A stretch of 64,000 nt of DNA, from positions 18,728,236-18,792,235 of the forward strand of contig NW_026089623.1 of the NCBI RefSeq assembly GCF_024586455.1, written 5' to 3'. The notes under the pieces were generated by a model. The model saw only the letters and a list, made by a program, of their open reading frames with translations, ran no database searches and had not been told where the DNA came from. Source of the stretch: Bactrocera neohumeralis (taxonomy: Eukaryota; Arthropoda; Insecta; Diptera; Tephritidae). Below are positions 32,102 to 43,390 of this stretch, one piece after another. Both the position numbers and the translations under genes were made by a program. Every line of letters begins with the position of its first letter. Positions within the stretch are counted from its first letter, which is position 1.

Positions 32102-33406
32102 TCGGGTGATTTTTTTGAGGTTAGGATTTTCATGCATTAGTATTTGACAGATCACGTGGGATTTCAGACATGGTGTCAAAGAGAAAGATGCTCAGTATGC
32201 TTTGACATTTCATCATGAATAGACTTACTAACGAGCAACGCTTGCAAATCATTGAATTTTATTACCAAAATCAGTCTTCGGTTCGAAATGTGTTTCGCGC
32301 TTTACGTCCGATTTATGGTCTACATAATCGACCAAGTGAGCAAACAATTAATGCGATTGTGACCAAGTTTCGCACTCAGTTTACTTTATTGGACATTAAA
32401 CCAACCACACGAATGCGTACAGTGCGTACAGAAGAGAATATTGCGTCTGTTTCTGAGAGTGTGGCTGAAGACCGTGAAATGTCGATTCGTCGCCGTTCGC
32501 AGCAATTGGGTTTGTGTTATTCGACCACATGGAAGATTTTACGCAAAGATCTTGGTGTAAAACCGTATAAAATACAGCTCGTGCAAGAACTGAAGCCGAA
32601 CGATCTGCCACAACGTCGAATTTTCAGTGAATGGGCCCTAGAAAAGTTGGCAGAAAATCCGCTTTTTTATCGACAAATTTTGTTCAGCGATGAGGCTTAT
32701 TTCTGGTTGAATGGCTACGTAAATAAGCAAAATTGCCGCATTTGGGGTGAAGAGCAACCAGAAGCCGTTCAAGAACTGCCCATGCATCCCGAAAAATGCA
32801 CTGTTTGGTGTGGTTTGTACGCTGGTGGAATCATTGGACCGTATTTTTCAAAGATGCTGTTGGACGCAACGTTACGGTGAATGGCGATCGCTATCGTTCG
32901 ATGCTAACAAACTTTTTGTTGCCAAAAATGGAAGAACTGAACTTGGTTGACATGTGGTTTCAACAAGATGGCGCTACATGCCACACAGCTCGCGATTCTA
33001 TGGCCATTTTGAGGGAAAACTTCGGAGAACAATTCATCTCAAGAAATGGACCCGTAAGTTGGCCACCAAGATCATGCGATTTAACGCCTTTAGACTATTT
33101 TTTGTGGGGCTACGTCAAGTCTAAAGTCTACAGAAATAAGCCAGCAACTATTCCAGCTTTGGAAGACAACATTTCCGAAGAAATTCGGGCTATTCCGGCC
33201 GAAATGCTCGAAAAAGTTGCCCAAAATTGGACTTTCCGAATGGACCACCTAAGACGCAGCCGCGGTCAACATTTAAATGAAATTATCTTCAAAAAGTAAA
33301 TGTCATGAACCAATCTAACGTTTCAAATAAAGAACCGATGAGATTTTGCAAATTTTATGCGTTTTTTTTTTTTAAAAAGTTATCAAGCTCTTAAAAAATC
33401 ACCCGA
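32102..33406 (+). mobile_element. Tc1/mariner element, DD41D rosa/visitor-like, complete ends
   Basis: The left end TCGGGTGATTTTTTTGAG (32102) mirrors TTAAAAAATCACCCGA (ending 33406), and TA lies on each side (32100-32101, 33407-33408). At 1305 bp it is a full-length element inserted in Gypsy gag. Spacing of the last two catalytic Asp residues places it in the DD41D group, known from Ceratitis rosa and later described as visitor; that name is from memory. Confidence 0.93.
32215..33299 (+). pseudogene. DD41D mariner transposase with a single frameshift
   Basis: The N-terminal helix-turn-helix region reads RLTNEQRLQIIEFYYQNQSS and PSEQTINAIVTKFR. The catalytic domain has FSDEAYFWLNGYVNKQN (first Asp), MWFQQDGATCHTARD (second) and WPPRSCDLTPLDYFLWGYVK (third Asp in PLD, 41 residues after the second). 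The end reads MDHLRRSRGQHLNEIIFKK. The frame breaks at a T-run near 32841-32845, between GGIIGPYF and KDA(V)GRNVTVNG, consistent with loss of one T. All three catalytic residues and both DNA-binding regions are otherwise present, so inactivation looks recent. Confidence 0.93.
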
Positions 33407-34195
33407 TATAAATGATTTGAATTTATATAAAACAGTGTTATATGGTGCAGTAAACAATTTAAAGAAAAACTAAAAGTGTATGAATCGATTCGAAAAAATA
33501 ACAAAGAAAGTATTGAAGTGAAATCATTTGAATGTAAATTATCTAAATATGACAGTAAAACTATAACTTGTTTTAATTGTGGTACAAAAGGTCACAAAAG
33601 CTCAGAGTGCATAGACAAAGCGAAAGGCACCAAGTGTTTCCAGCGCAAAAAATTTGGGCATATTTCGAAAGATTGCCCACAAGTTGAAAATAAAAACGAA
33701 AACTGTAATACTCGTTTGTGTGCCAAAAGCGGCATTATGAACCAGGAAGTGTTTATGTGTTGAAAGAAACAAATATTTGTTTAATAAGTTTTGGTGAACG
33801 TAAGGCATGTAATAATATTTATTAAACCAATTGGAGAACTTAGTATTGATTTAATTATTGAAAATCAAGATTTTTGTTTGATTTTTTGGTAGTACCATCA
33901 AAATTAATGAACATTGACGTAGTGATCGGCGAAGATTTTTGTTCGCAAGCGGATATACAAATAAATCGTAATGGACTTTCTATTCGAAAAATTCCTTGTG
34001 ACAACGTAGAAAACGTTTTTAATGTGATGCAAGTGGACTCGGTAGTAGATCATTTTGATTTCGATGAAACAAATAGTATGGAAGCGAAAGAAAAAGTGTG
34101 TAATATGGAGTGCGAATATAAGCCGAATAAGTGCAAATCAACAAATGAAACAAAAGAGTATTGCTGATGATCAAATAGATCATTAGATCAAGGAC

Positions 34196-34911
34196 GGCAT
34201 AATTGAAAATTCAAATTCTGATTTTAGTAGTCCGATGGTTTTAGTAAAAAACAAAGACGGTAGTCCAAGATTATGTGTAGATTATAGACAATTAAACAAA
34301 GTAATTGTAAAAGATAGATTTCCATTACTCTTGATAGCAGACCAGCTAGACCGATTGCAAAATGCAAAAATATTTAGCACAATTGACTTAAAAAATTAAT
34401 GTTTCAATGTGCCTGTGTCTAAATCTAGTCGCAAATACACGTCATTCGTTACACATGGCGCACAGTACCAGTTTTTAAAAGTTCCATTTGGCTTGTCGAA
34501 CTCTCCCGGTGTTTTCCAAATACATGTAAATAAATGCAATTTTCCGTGATTTGATGCGTAGGGAAATAGCACTCCCTAACATAGACGACATAATTCTACC
34601 AGCATGTTAAAATAACGACTGGCTTGCCTGGTGCTAATGGTCAAATAGAGCGACTAAACGCGAATATTATTAATGTTTTAACGAAACTGAGCAGGAATGA
34701 TTCGACGAAGTGGTACAAATTCACAGACAGAGTCCAACAAGTAATAAATTCCACATACAACAGAAGTATTGACATGACACCTTTTGAATTATTAATGGGC
34801 GATAAAATGTGTACAGCTGACGACTTAAACATAAAACAACTCATCGAAGAAGAAATAAGATCACAACTTCAAGAAGGAAGAGGTGAAATACCTCCACATG
34901 CAAAAGAATAA
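34196..34911 (+). pseudogene. Gypsy pol remnants: RT start fused to integrase C-terminus
   Basis: RT motifs are readable as SPMVLVKNKDGSPRLCVDYR, KIFSTIDLKN (motif A, TIDL), then a stop at about 34399 and KYTSFVTHGAQYQF, KVPFGLSNSPGVFQ (to about 34530). The sequence then jumps to GLPGANGQIERLNANIINVL, the end of the integrase core, continuing STYNRSIDMTPFELLMG. The RT YxDD, RNase H and integrase D,D residues are all missing. A further integrase tail (RRQIGGGLKLKPKYLGQYQI) follows at 34997-35236. Confidence 0.82.
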
Positions 34912-34996
34912 ATATTAAAGATGCAAACTTAAAAAAAAGACATGCCATCTTAGACGCAAAGAAGCTAACAAATGTTCAGTAAACGATTTAGTCGGC

Positions 34997-35236
34997 GTGA
35001 AAAGAAGGCAGATTGGTGGCGGTCTCAAATTAAAACCAAAATATTTGGGCCAATATCAAATTACTAAAGTCAAAGCTAATAATACCTATGATGTTAAAAA
35101 AGTTGGCATAGCTGAAGGTCCAAATCAAACGACGAGTTTTGCAGAATTTATAAAACCATGGTCAAAATTTCATAATGAAGACGACGGCGTATTCGAGGTC
35201 GAAAACAATGCAGGATGGCCGAGTTGTGGGGTTTGA
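34997..35236 (+). pseudogene. Gypsy integrase C-terminal tail
   Basis: 79 codons: RRQIGGGLKLKPKYLGQYQI, then KANNTYDVKKVGI. This is the GPY/F-type small barrel found at the end of many Gypsy integrases; here the motif is G-Q-Y where G-P-Y is common. The frame runs into the start of the 3' LTR. Confidence 0.75.
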
Positions 35237-35609
35237 GCAACACGGAAACCCTTTTTCGCACGAAGTTTCAAGCAACAGACTCCGAACCAGAAAATGCCAG
35301 TGACAGACGACGACTTGACGAGAGAACGCGTAGCCGTACGCATGTGACGAATTGAATTATCATCAAAGCGTATTTTTTTAAATTAACTGTTAATCTTTAC
35401 TTTTATAAAAACCATTTGACGCATGTGGCGACTTAAATTATCATCGAAGTATCGTTTTCAAAATCAATTCTTAATCATTTTACTTTTGTATTTTTGTAAA
35501 TGTAAGTTGTACGTTTTAAAATGTTTTAAAAATAATATGAAATCGTAGTACTTGAGTTTAAATTTAATAAAAGAAGTTAACATATAAGTGCGTGAGTACA
35601 AATCCTACA
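35225..35609 (+). repeat. 3' LTR of the Gypsy element
   Basis: Begins TGTGGGGTTTGAGCAACACGG. It contains an internal diverged duplication (aattatcatc-aag-gtat...ttaatc...acttttat occurs twice, near 35355 and 35430) and ends near AATCCTACA. The TSD is not clear because the right flank is an AT repeat. Confidence 0.7.
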
Positions 35610-35730
35610 TATATATATATTTTAACTAGCTGACCCCGCAGCCGTTGTCCTACGTGAAATTTTTAAATGGAAAGAAAGTTGAATTTATATTGTGTTGAAA
35701 ATCATTCATTTGCGACTTATCTACATTTTT

Positions 35731-36297
35731 TCAATGCAGTTTGATAAAAAAACAGTTTTTGATTTCTGTTCTAATGCGTAAATGTACAGAGAAGATGGGT
35801 TTCCAACTCGTGAACTCGCCACGAATATCTGGCCGTGTGAAAAACATAGTATTTCCAGATATATGCCACACTCTTCTGTTGATTGCCATCGCAAATGCAA
35901 TTTTCCCTGAAAACTGAATAAGTTTGAACTGAAATGGCTTTCCCCTTGTATTCGATAACTGCGTCACAATCAGTTGGGTCCCATTACACAGTTCCGGCGC
36001 ATGAAGATTAGGAAACATAATAATGACAGATCCAACTTTGAGACGCAAATAACGCTGCGGCGTACCAAGCCTCTTCAAAGAATTCAGAAATTCCACTGGG
36101 TAATTCACGGCTTCGCCTTTATTATCAAGACGATCGATTGATTCGTATGAGCACAAACATCCCGGAATTCGACTTTGAATTTTCCAGATTAAGTCATTAA
36201 CATCGGTATTTTTGGCAGCTAAAATTGCGAGTGTACCCAAGCTATCGTAGTTACGATAATTTGGCCAATGTTCGGATAAACATTCGTGAATTGACAA
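35731..36297 (-). pseudogene. Helitron helicase C-terminal segment (copy A)
   Basis: 188 codons open. Contains LGTLAILAAKNTDVNDLIW, CSYESIDRLDNKGEAVNYPV, EFLNSLKRLGTP, ELCNGTQLIVTQL and FQFKLIQFSGKIAFAMAINR, the run that in intact PIF1-type Helitron helicases leads into motif V/VI (usual KSQGQ). Here the sequence after AFAMAINR (RVWHISGNTMFFTR) has lost that motif. Confidence 0.8.
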
Positions 36298-36555
36298 AAG
36301 GCTGGTGAAATTGATATCAAACCACTGGAAGTATCAAGCGAGATTTGCCGATTTCCAAATCTTAGCAAATACAATGTAAAATGTCATCGGCAATGTCATT
36401 TTTTTCATATCCCATAGCTGCCGCAAATTTGAAAGCTGATATGTCGAAATGATCTTGATCTTGATCACTATCCATCGTTTGTTTTCAGTGATTATCATGT
36501 TCTAGCAATTCAAGTTGCTGGCATGCTTCTCAAAAAGTTGCACACACTGTGCCAT

Positions 36556-37044
36556 TCACAATACGCAATGACTTAAATGAAGTTGAACCGCGAGACGCAC
36601 AACAGTCGGAAAACTTTCACGAATTGCAAAAGTAAATATCCTACTAAGCGCTTTATTGCAGTTCACGTATCGACCCATTTGGTACTTGCTGATCTCATCT
36701 CGTTCAACGCCAATAATCGCCATGTTGCTTTCATTGATGACATATTTGATCGATTTCACCAACCTGCAATAGTCAACATTGACATGAGTTTTGAATGTGA
36801 ATTCGACAACAGTGGCGAATATGATACATGGATGATGAATATGATCGATATTCACGCCTCTAAATAGAATGCTAAATGTTCTGCCATTGTCGTCTGGTGA
36901 GCGACGCCTATACAGTGGATATCCATCATTTCCAGTTTGCGTTTCCGAAAGAAAAGCACGTGGATAGCATTTACAGTCAGACATACCAACCGAAGTGGGA
37001 TTGTGATGTCCGCAAGGTCTATGAACCATATTGGTTTTCACCAC
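36556..37044 (-). pseudogene. Helitron Rep segment (copy A)
   Basis: 162 codons: MVHRPCGHHNPTSVGMSDCK, CYPRAFLSETQTGNDGYPLY, RRRSPDDNGRTF, then DYCRLVKSIKYVINESNMAI. The last block corresponds to the Rep catalytic tyrosine region (K-Y-I-C-K-Y in copy D), but the second Tyr is lost. The HUH part upstream is scrambled by stops. Beyond ESFPTVVRLAVQ the coding deletion begins. Confidence 0.75.
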
Positions 37045-37968
37045 TTCGTATAATTCTGGATCTATCTCTGGATCATGAATTTCCGCAGATTGATGAAAAT
37101 GATTTCATCAATTTGATTTGGTGTAACCACCATCCCCATCCAAAGAAGAATATGTTCGTACGCAAACCTCTTTTTTGCTACTCAACAGAATACATCCAGC
37201 ATCTAACAGCACCATATACTATACCATATGTTGCTTCAAGATAAATTTCATCAAACATCATAGCTGTTGTTTGAAAAGTCGTGCTGTGACGTCGTGACGA
37301 TCGCTTGCTAACTGGCCGCGCTTCCATAATTCCGCATGTATGTCATCGCATCTTGCCTTGCCTTGCCTTGGACTGCCATACGTTCATGGCATAAACAAGG
37401 CCGACCGATATTAGCGTGACCTCTTCGTGGCTTCGTAAAAATTTTCAATCTGTAATTGATCACTTTGTGTGAAATACACGTAAAGTTTTCACTAAATAAT
37501 TTTCAATAATTTTTCTTTTGAATATCCGGAATAAAAAAGCAAGCAATCGAAATTGAACGATTAAAATAAATTGAAATACAAATCAAAATATTGAAAAACA
37601 AAACAAACAAAAATTGAAAAAAAATTTGTATGGAAAAAAGTTACTTTTTGGATATTTTCCTACTTTTCCTCACGAAAAGTATAAGGTATTTTTATTTCTA
37701 AACTCTCCCCGATCCATAACGAACAACCTCTGAAAATTCCATCAAGATTGGTGCAGCCTTTCTTTTAGCGTTACTATCAAACAAACATTCATTCGTTTGT
37801 ATGGGGAAAAGAAAATGGCTGTTTTTAGGGGTTTTCCGGCAATTATCCCGTAAAAACCATCCTTGAACCCCAAAGAACATTTTAAAAAAGAAAATGGTAA
37901 GATTGGTCCAGGCGTTGTTGAGTTATGCGCTGAGCAACACATTTTGCGATTCATTTTTATATATAAGA

Positions 37969-38580
37969 TATGTGAATACAAGTGCTGCACATAAACAATA
38001 ACACGATTTTTTTCATTTCTTAATTTTTTTATAACAATGACAATGTCTTGGTTTTATTCCTTATAGTTTCTTCGTTTAAACTTAAAAAAATAATTATATA
38101 CCATTACTTTAAACTAAATAACTAAAAGGTAATCTTGTGAAAGAATTATTCAATTAAATAATTATCGGTTAACTGAACAAAAATTGTGCAATTCTTGAAA
38201 TCCAATTATCCGGGGGACTAAGGTATCCCCCGATGATTGTAATAGGCAACATGCCTTAGATATGATCTTCTTTTTATAACACAATCAGGTACAATGTAAT
38301 TTCATAAAAATAAAATTTATAAAACACGGAAATGAATATGGAAAGCTCATTTATTTGATAAGGTATATGAACGGAATTTTGTATATATTTGTATTATTTC
38401 CTAAATCAACGATGTACTTCTAAACTCTGTATATTTTGTTTAGATCGGACCACAATGGCACATAACCACCATACAAACATAATGCTGGAAAAAACACTTT
38501 TCATGAGCAACAGCTGACCTAAGATACATTTTCCCTTCAACTTCCATTATTGTAATTTTATGTAAAAAAAGTAAAGAAGG
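37969..38580. other. AT-rich stretch with one short G/C hairpin
   Basis: No gene is visible. CGGGGGActaaggtaTCCCCCG (38210-38231) forms a 7-bp stem but nothing around it indicates a function. Confidence 0.4.
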
Positions 38581-38584
38581 GCTA

Positions 38585-38660
38585 ACTTCGGGTGCAACCG
38601 AACATTTTATACTGTTGCAACTTGCAAGAATTAAAGCAAAGGAAATAATTTAAGCTGCGA
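38585..38660 (-). repeat. end fragment of the (GTCC)n dispersed repeat family
   Basis: On the minus strand it reads ...GTTGCAACAGTATAAAATG then TTCGGTTGCACCCGAAG and TTAGCCCTTCTTTACTTT, matching the right end and outer hairpin of the 2503-3557 copy. Only the terminal part is present. Confidence 0.55.
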
Positions 38661-38778
38661 AACGCCAACCAGAGGATCAGAATTCAAGCAATTATTGTGG
38701 TAGTATCGATCCAATTTTATCTATTTTTGGTAATACTACATATTATTAACACGCCATATGGCCATAACATAACATAGC

Positions 38779-38870
38779 GATTTTGCGAAATTTTCATGGA
38801 TCACTTGACGTGGTTTGACTCAACAGTGTATCAAACCACGTTAAGTGATCCATGAAAATTTCGCAAAATC
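38779..38870. repeat. 40-bp-arm hairpin, one mismatch
   Basis: The left arm 38779-38818 starts GATTTTGCGAAATTTTCATG; the right arm 38831-38870 ends CATGAAAATTTCGCAAAATC. Loop of 12 bases. The single non-complementary pair is a G:T, which would pair as G-U in RNA. The flanks outside the arms do not match, so this is an isolated, near-perfect inverted repeat. Confidence 0.9.
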
Positions 38871-38957
38871 ACCAATTTTATAACAAAGCAGTTTATTAGG
38901 AGAGAGACCAGGCGCATACCCCGTGATACAAATATTTCGTGAAAATTCTTTTTTTTT

Positions 38958-39193
38958 TGTTAAAGTTGTTGAAATGCAAAGGGTTACTCAAAAATGTAAG
39001 TTGCTAAAGACATTTTTTAGTAACCCTGATTTTTAGTTTGGTAAGAAACCCAAAAACCAGAACATTCTTTCACTTGCATTTTAAATTTTGAATAAACTAC
39101 ATCTTTTTGTCTTTTTGAGTTGAACATTCCAAAGCGTTTTTACTTGGATACGTGCAGTGCAAAAGTAAGATATACAACAGGTTATGGGCCCAG
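38958..39193 (+). repeat. copia 5' LTR and primer-binding site
   Basis: TGTTAAAG at 38958 and ATACAACA ending 39179 give a TG...CA LTR of about 222 bp. It is directly followed by GGTTATGGGCCCAG (39180-39193), the primer site used by Drosophila copia (initiator tRNA-Met half molecule). Gag starts 52 bp downstream. Confidence 0.75.
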
Positions 39194-39244
39194 GTGCAAA
39201 TTCCTGGGAACCTAGTAAATCGCGTTAAGTAATTAATAAAAAAT

Positions 39245-41790
39245 ATGAGTTCGTCGCTTTTTAACATAGAAAAATTGGATGAGTTTAATTATGACTCATG
39301 GAACTTGCAGCTACAAAGTGTGCTTGTCCATTAAGAGTTGTGGCCTGTTACGTGCGGAGAATTGCCCGCTCCAAAAGGAGGTGCCGATGAAAAAGCTGTG
39401 TGGCTGTGGAAGGCAAAAGCAACAGTAATCCTCAGCAACACGCCTATGCAGATAAGCCACATTAAACACTGCAAATCGGCGCATAGACCAAAAAGGGCCT
39501 GTGAGAAAGGTAACTTTGTTCAAGCAGTTACTTGGAATTCGAATGAATGACGGTGAGTGTGTCCAGCTTTCAAGTTCTCGGCAGTCGCAGAGAAGCTTGC
39601 TGAAATTGGAGTGTGTCTCCAGGATGATTTATTCGTTATTATGCTTCTTACAAGTCTGCCGAAATCATTTGAGAGTTTGGTGATTGCTTTGGAGTCTCGC
39701 GATGAACTACCAAATCTCGCTGCTGTTAAAATTAAGTTAATAGAAGAAGGCGAGCGACGTAAAACATGCCAGTCTGAGCATACCAGGGTTCTCATTTACT
39801 ACTCCGTAGCAGCAAAATTTCTAAAATTATTGCTATGCTATCGCTACCGCTCTCACTTTGTCGGGAGCCGCAGCATAGCCGTAGCATAACAATGTAAAGT
39901 ATGTGCTCTATTCTGATCCGAGTTTTGTTAGGTAAAAAACTATAGCTGGAGCGGGAGCAAAAAATTAAATTCTGCGCTATGCTCTGGCGTAGCGGTAGCA
40001 AAAAATTGGGAGCGGTAGCACAGCAGAGCAAATAAAAATTTTCATGTGCTACAGCTGCCGAATGTGTTTGTTGTTTTTTTTCTTTTTTGCAATTTTCTGG
40101 CATAATATTTGAACTAATTGAATAATTCAAACAAAACAATGTTATGCAAATCATTTTGGCATTTGTTGCGTCAAGTGCCTTTATAAATCTAAAATCAAAT
40201 ATTTTAAGAAATATATTAATAAAGTGAATTAGATAATAATTGAATAAATTATAAATTTTTTTTGTAAAAAATGTAAAATATTTACCAATTTTATATTACC
40301 AAAAACATCATCTATTCCAAATGTATTACAATACTCAATTATTATGAATTTTCGAAATTAATTTTAACTATGTACATATACTTTTCCCCTTTTTATATAC
40401 ATTAGAGTGTTTTTTTTTTTTTGAACTATTAATTTTTTTCAGTCCCGTCACGAAATTTCCTTGGAAATACCCCAAAAAAAATTCCCTGAAAATTTTAGCC
40501 CTTAATATTTACATTTTGAACTGGACCGAGGCATGTAAAAATTCTCCATAGAAAATTCACTACAATCCTGATTTTTATCTTTAAATTCGTACAGATCAGA
40601 GGTATTTTATGGCATTTTTATATGTGCGGAAGAAATTGCGGGAATATAGCGCGGGAATTCCCGCAATTGTTTTTTTGAAGGAAACATGAATGACGGGAAT
40701 TCCCGCAATTTACGCGAATGTGTTAATCCATTGCACTGTGTATTTGCAGTTCTATTCTACCATTCCCAATAGTTTAGTAATTTTATAATTTTTTAGGAAG
40801 AATCAGTTTGAAATTGTACGCATATACATACTTCAATGTAAATTGCAAAGAATCGAAAAGATTTCTGTATATCTATAATTATAATAAACCTTTTTATCAA
40901 CACTCCAATTATTCCGCTTTATCTTTACGTTAGATATAGCGTTTGGTTTGTTATGAATGCATTTGCGTCCTTGACCAATAATCTAGCAAAGTATCCGCAG
41001 TGCCTTGACGATGAAAATTCCGATGCCATTTTTTGTTGTGATATTAAATATATCGGACGGGCTCGTCTTAAAAAAAAAAACTACCTGGTTAAGAAGCAAA
41101 ATCAGTATAACCCATATACTAAGAATGTTTGGAAATGAAAATTTTTACTTATTTCTTTTATTTTTGAATTACTAAAATTTTCAAATGATTCTTACATAAA
41201 TTTTGAACAAATGCTTATGATTTGAAATATAATTTTTGTATTTATGAGCTGTATTGAATTTTAGCATAAAGAGATAAAATGTATCCTATGTCCTTACCCT
41301 GCTTCTAAACTACCTCCCCACCAATTTTAAGCCAAATCGGTTCAGCCGTTCTTGAGTTATAAACGACTTTCTTTTATATACCAACTTGTACCATACTTGC
41401 AAATGCCAGAAAATAGCAAAAAAGAAAAAAAAAACAACAAACACATTCGGGAGCTGTAGCACATGAAAATTTTCATTTGCTCTGCTGTGCTACCGCTCCC
41501 AATTATTTGCTACCGCTACGCCAGAGCATAGCGCAGAATTTAATTTTTTGCTCCCGCTCCAGCTATAGTTTTTTACCTAACAAAACTCGGAGCAGAGTAG
41601 AGCACATACTTTACATTGTTATGCTACGGCTATGCTGCGGCTCCCGACAAAGTGAGAGCGGTAGCAAGAGTAAAATAAAATGCTACGAGAGTAGCGTAGT
41701 TTTTCAAACGCTGGAGCATACCGAGGGCAGCGTGCAAGCTTTCTTCGCATCAAAATGTAACAAGAAACGGACTGTTTGCTGCTGTTAGTA
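39245..41790 (+). pseudogene. copia gag, split by a hAT foldback element
   Basis: Starts MSSSLFNIEKLDEFNYDSWN, the usual Ty1/copia gag opening, with an in-frame stop after VLVH. It continues in pieces as WPVTCGELPAPKGGADEKA, KQLLGIRMNDGECV and KLAEIGVCLQDDLFVIMLL, TSLPKSFESLVIALESRDEL. The frame enters the hAT element at 39784 after KTCQSEH and, across one copy of the 8-bp TSD, continues at 41722 as TEGSVQAFFASKCNKKRT. Other stops and shifts mean it was already degraded or has decayed since. No copia pol was recognised downstream. Confidence 0.8.
39784..41713. mobile_element. hAT-type foldback element, 1.93 kb, 8-bp TSD
   Basis: GAGCATAC is duplicated at 39776-39783 and 41714-41721. The ends are CAGGGTT... 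and ...AACGCTG, matching the hAT CAG/CTG rule and 8-bp TSD. Subterminal arms of about 280 bp (39815-40103 and 41400-41690) are inverted repeats rich in GCTACCGCTC, GGCTATGCTGCGGCTCCC and CCAGAGCATAGCGCAGAA. The interior is AT-rich with no transposase; a 61-codon ORF (40953-41138) is unrecognised. Non-autonomous. Confidence 0.9.
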
Positions 41791-41934
41791 GCAGAATTTT
41801 ACACAACGATGTTTGGTGCGTTGACCGGATTACATTCTCTGGCTTGTTTACCTTAGAGGAGTGCAACTCATACCTATGAATTGCTTTACAACGTGCTGGC
41901 CTGAAGCTTGAAAAAGTTACTTGTTGCAGATCTC

Positions 41935-42055
41935 TGTTCTCAACAAGGTCAGCCAGTGTACTACATTAGCAGAACTTTAAATAACCATGAACAGAAATTT
42001 GCTACAACAGATAAATAATTTCTAGCCATTATATATTCAATAAAACAAACTGGTT
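41935..42055 (+). pseudogene. Gypsy-type RNase H scrap
   Basis: Reads QPVYYISRTLNNHEQKFATT, then DK, a stop, and FLAIIYSIKQT. This is the start of the Gypsy RNase H domain, where the usual form is YxSRTLNxxExNYxTxEKELLAI. The catalytic Glu codon of EKE is the stop position. Nothing else of the element is seen nearby, so it may be unrelated to the copia pieces upstream. Confidence 0.6.
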
Positions 42056-42059
42056 CGGC

Positions 42060-42526
42060 AGGAACTAATCGGACAAAAGACTTTACGCGAAACTTTAAAC
42101 ACGTTTTTCTCAAAACTGACTTTTTCGGAACGATACCCACGATTTCTCAGGTTCTACTAGACCGATTTACTTGAAATTTTTATAGAGTCTTCTTTATAGG
42201 CTTGTCTATGGTTGGAACTAGCGCCATCCCTAAATTTTTATTTATATTATTAAAAAAAAAAAAGCGAAATAGTCAGAAAAAGTGATCAAACAAAAACTTT
42301 TTTTTTCAGGCAGTCGCCATTTTGTGAAAAAAAATGTTCCCACTTTTCCATAGTTCCGACCATTGCGACAGTATTCTAGATTAATAATCTTTTTTTTTTT
42401 TTGGTTTCAGATAACTAGCAGGATTGAAACATGGGCATGGTCACTGGAAATTTTTAGGACCCCGATTCGTCAGCATAATTTTTTTTAGTTTTTTGACTTT
42501 GGCTTCTACTAGAATACCCCCTTAAA
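42060..42526. other. no gene recognised
   Basis: AT-rich with A- and T-runs. Nothing supported. Confidence 0.4.
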
Positions 42527-43390
42527 TCTATATAAATCTACATATATAAATAAAAATGAATTGTTGTTCGTTAGTCAGATTTAAAATGTTTGTCGTTTTA
42601 TGTTTGTCGTAGGGTAGGTCTAAACGGTGAGCAAATAAGGAAAAATTACGAGTAAGATAGAGTAAAACGACAATTCCATTTTCCCATATAAAAGTTGACC
42701 ACTTACTTGCTGTCAAACATTTGACGGTATTTGTACTCTCAGTTCCACTCGAATTGAAGAACGCATTAAAACAAGACTTTTGAATCGACAACATAATATC
42801 AACTTTGCTCATAACATCGTGTATTTAAATTTCAATTTCAAATTTCAAAATATATAAATATAATTAATGTGTTGACATGTTTGATGGTGCCAACCTTACA
42901 GTGTTACCAACTCTCAAAAATACTTTTATTATAATAACGGGGCATCTCTGCCTGTGCAGACTCCACATTGCTCATTGCTTACTAGATATAGAATACTACA
43001 TAGTTTGCCATATATCGTAAGCTAGAAGCTGTCTCTTCAGCAGTTTAACAGCGCAGTTTTCATTTATATGAAAATTTCGAAGAGGCAACATATTCCATTT
43101 CCACATATGCCGACGGCATTTTAATTTTGGTAATATGAAAATTAGAAGAGCGAGTTAAGACGGTTGTGTTATATTATAAAAATAAAGTACATTTTCAAAA
43201 TAACATTTAATATTTAGTTTAATATTGTTAATTTATAGAAATATTATGCAAATTGGGTTGGGAAGTCTTAAATTTAATAAACTTATACAAGCATAAATCA
43301 AAATATCATTTCTCATTTTAAATTTATTATTTTAATTGGTATATAAAAGTTATGCCACAATTATTATATAGTAGTCCAAAAATATAAATT

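Larger units (their letters stand above)
31716..33763 (+). pseudogene. Gypsy gag, split by the DD41D mariner
   Basis: The first part reads MNFRDIEDSIRWFDGSDKID then EVWLGEFEETSTLMGWDELQ (31716-31999), a typical Gypsy capsid start. The second part (33476-33763) has two CCHC knuckles: CFNCGTKGHKSSEC is intact, while CFQRKKFGHISKDC has Arg at the second Cys. The mariner and its TA duplication lie between them. Gag would package the element RNA; here it is broken by the insertion, by stops and by loss of one zinc ligand. Confidence 0.8.
31348..35609 (+). mobile_element. Gypsy-type LTR retrotransposon, internally deleted, with a nested mariner
   Basis: A truncated 5' LTR (31348 on) and a longer 3' LTR (35225-35609) both start TGTGGGGTTTGAG. 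In order on the plus strand: gag pieces, [mariner 32102-33406], zinc knuckles, a protease-like scrap, RT fingers and palm start, then a jump straight to integrase C-terminal sequence. RNase H and the integrase catalytic core are missing. No env was seen. The element is therefore dead and carries a younger transposon inside gag. Confidence 0.85.
35626..37968 (-). mobile_element. non-autonomous Helitron A, 2.34 kb, with both ends
   Basis: Minus-strand 5' end TCTTATATATAAAAATGAATC follows an A at 37969; the 3' end GGCTGCGGGGTCAGCTAG ends at 35626 and is followed by T, so the A/T insertion rule holds. A short GCTG/CAGC hairpin sits at the CTAG. Inside are a degraded Rep segment (SKYQMGRYVNCNKALSRIF, GYPLYRRRSPDD; 36556-37044), a jump to the helicase linker (IVNGTVCATF), and a helicase C-terminus (AILAAKNTDVNDLIWKIQSR, EFLNSLKRLGTPQRYLRLKV; 35731-36297). 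The helicase ATPase core and HUH motif are missing. It must be mobilised in trans. Confidence 0.85.

Noticed and set aside
37742..37990. Short ORFs at the Helitron A 5' end
   Set aside because: Part of the conserved non-coding Helitron leader also seen near 52750-53000 and 53930-54110.
38210..38231. Terminator or RNA hairpin CGGGGGA...TCCCCCG
   Set aside because: Seven-bp stem alone, with no gene beside it.
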